The notes beneath the pieces were generated by a model. That model saw only the letters and a program-made list of their open reading frames with translations, was not told the origin of the DNA and ran no database searches. From a virus: a stretch of 46,104 nucleotides of DNA. The position numbers were made by a program, and so were the translations under genes. This document shows, in pieces, positions 45,603 through 46,104 of the stretch (positions are counted from its first letter, which is position 1; each line of letters opens with the position of its first letter). Location: positions 1 to 46,104 of IMG/VR virus record IMGVR_UViG_3300021959_005813. One strand, 5' to 3'.

Positions 45603-45938
45603 ATGCCACAACCAAAAGGATGCAAACCTTGGAACAAAGGAAAGTCTATAGGTCTTACAGAATATCATGCTTCGATTAGACGAAGTGATGAAGATGTTTT
45701 TAGTGAAGGTTCTAATTATGCAAGACATAGGTTAAAAAATAGAATCTATAAACAAAAGCTATTAGACACTACCAAGTGTGATATTTGTGATATCAGTAAT
45801 ATATGGAATGGTAAAGAAATGCCACTGATACTTGATCATATTAATGGTGTCAATAATGACAATAGATTAGAGAATTTGAGATTGGTATGTTCTAATTGTG
45901 ATTCACAGCTACCTACATACAAATCTAGAAACCGATAA
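45603..45938 (+). CDS. HNH endonuclease next to tRNA-Ser
   Basis: This 111-aa HNH nuclease begins MPQPKGCKPWNKGKSIGLTE, a start common to HNH-type homing enzymes. The core is KCDICDISNIWNGKEMPLIL then DHINGVNNDNRLENLRLVCS and NCDSQ with metal-binding Cys/His/Asn. Ends 1 nt before tRNA-Ser. Like the nuclease at 31377 it abuts a tRNA gene. Confidence 0.85.
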   Translation: MPQPKGCKPWNKGKSIGLTEYHASIRRSDEDVFSEGSNYARHRLKNRIYKQKLLDTTKCDICDISNIWNGKEMPLILDHINGVNNDNRLENLRLVCSNCDSQLPTYKSRNR

Positions 45939-45939
45939 C

Positions 45940-46029
45940 GGAAGATTGGCAGAGTGGTTGAATGCACTTGACTTGAAATCAAGCATACCTTCACGGGTAT
46001 CGAGGGTTCGAATCCTTCATCTTCCGCCA
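45940..46029 (+). tRNA. tRNA-Ser (TGA), CCA encoded
   Basis: Acceptor GGAAGAT/ATCTTCC, anticodon stem CTTGA/TCAAG with loop carrying TGA, a long variable arm (ACCTTCACGGGT region) as in class II Ser tRNAs, T-loop TTCGAAT, then G and encoded CCA. Confidence 0.95.
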
Positions 46030-46064
46030 TTTTTTAATATGAATTTTAACATGAGGACTCAGTA

Positions 46065-46104
46065 ATGAGGTATGATCTAGACTCACTGGAAAGTAAGATC
46101 AAGC
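46065..46104 (+). CDS. Partial gene cut by window end
   Basis: An ATG at 46065 opens a frame (MRYDLDSLESKIK) that runs off the window. Upstream is an ATG-started mini-ORF of five codons and no convincing ribosome site. Too short to assign. Confidence 0.35.
   Translation, partial: MRYDLDSLESKIK

Noticed and set aside
45484-45651. 55-codon ORF bridging the gap between two genes before the HNH nuclease
   Set aside because: It overlaps both neighbours out of frame (34 and 49 nt), lacks a ribosome site and contains the TATAAATA promoter motif; a chance frame is more likely.
1-46104. CRISPR arrays, transposases, integrase or attachment sites
   Set aside because: No regularly spaced repeat array, DDE transposase, recombinase or terminal inverted repeats were seen; the only repeat cluster is at 40211-40280.

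Overview
The window is 46 kb of a compact, AT-rich genome of a marine T4-like myovirus. Every gene I can support lies on the + strand, and most neighbours overlap by 1-50 nt or sit within a few bases. The T4-type core is clear: B-family DNA polymerase (gp43), RecA-like UvsX, DnaB-type helicase (gp41), primase (gp61), NrdA/NrdB, glutaredoxin, a T4-type lysozyme and TATAAATA-like late promoters. The low GC, the curli genes, Hsp20 and the 7-deazaguanine genes resemble the published gene content of pelagimyophages (SAR11 phages). The host assignment is inference, because no host marker is present.

Layout. 1-6270: an accessory cassette with a CsgG-type pore, two curlin-repeat proteins, a secreted FecR-domain protein, a tiny membrane protein, a guanidinoacetate-methyltransferase-like enzyme and a membrane CHASE2-adenylate/guanylate cyclase. 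6279-7356: Hsp20 and a peroxiredoxin, each behind its own sigma70-like promoter. 7353-12245: queD-queE-queC-folE, a small membrane protein, a DpdA/TGT-like transglycosylase and a phosphoribosyltransferase, probably a DNA 7-deazaguanine modification pathway. 12247-17762: lysozyme, DNA polymerase, small membrane proteins, a lipoprotein with a probable -1 frameshift extension, and a thermonuclease. 17770-20303: uvsX, gp41 helicase and tRNA-Glu. 20308-30856: a head/virion-associated block in which several proteins begin with a peptide resembling the T4 capsid-targeting sequence, including a nucleotidyltransferase-kinase fusion. 30880-34506: two tRNAs, an HNH endonuclease, a PAP2 phosphatase, a membrane coiled-coil protein and a paralog pair. 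34514-40210: primase, nrdA, a 2OG-Fe(II) oxygenase, nrdB and glutaredoxin. 40211-46104: a repeat and twin-promoter region, a metallopeptidase, a nucleotidase, a structured intergenic stretch, a probable spanin pair, three oxygenase-like genes, an HNH endonuclease, tRNA-Ser and a gene cut by the window edge.

How it fits together. Early genes are driven by TTGACA/TATAAT-type promoters and late genes by (T/C/A)ATAAATA motifs. In both classes several promoters lie so close to the ATG that the mRNA should be leaderless. The replication and dNTP genes form the core. Around them are host-remodelling functions (curli, cyclic nucleotide signalling, stress proteins), DNA hypermodification, and proteins probably packaged in the head and injected.

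No CRISPR array, transposase, IS element, integrase or rRNA was seen, and no gene-free stretch exceeds 300 bases.
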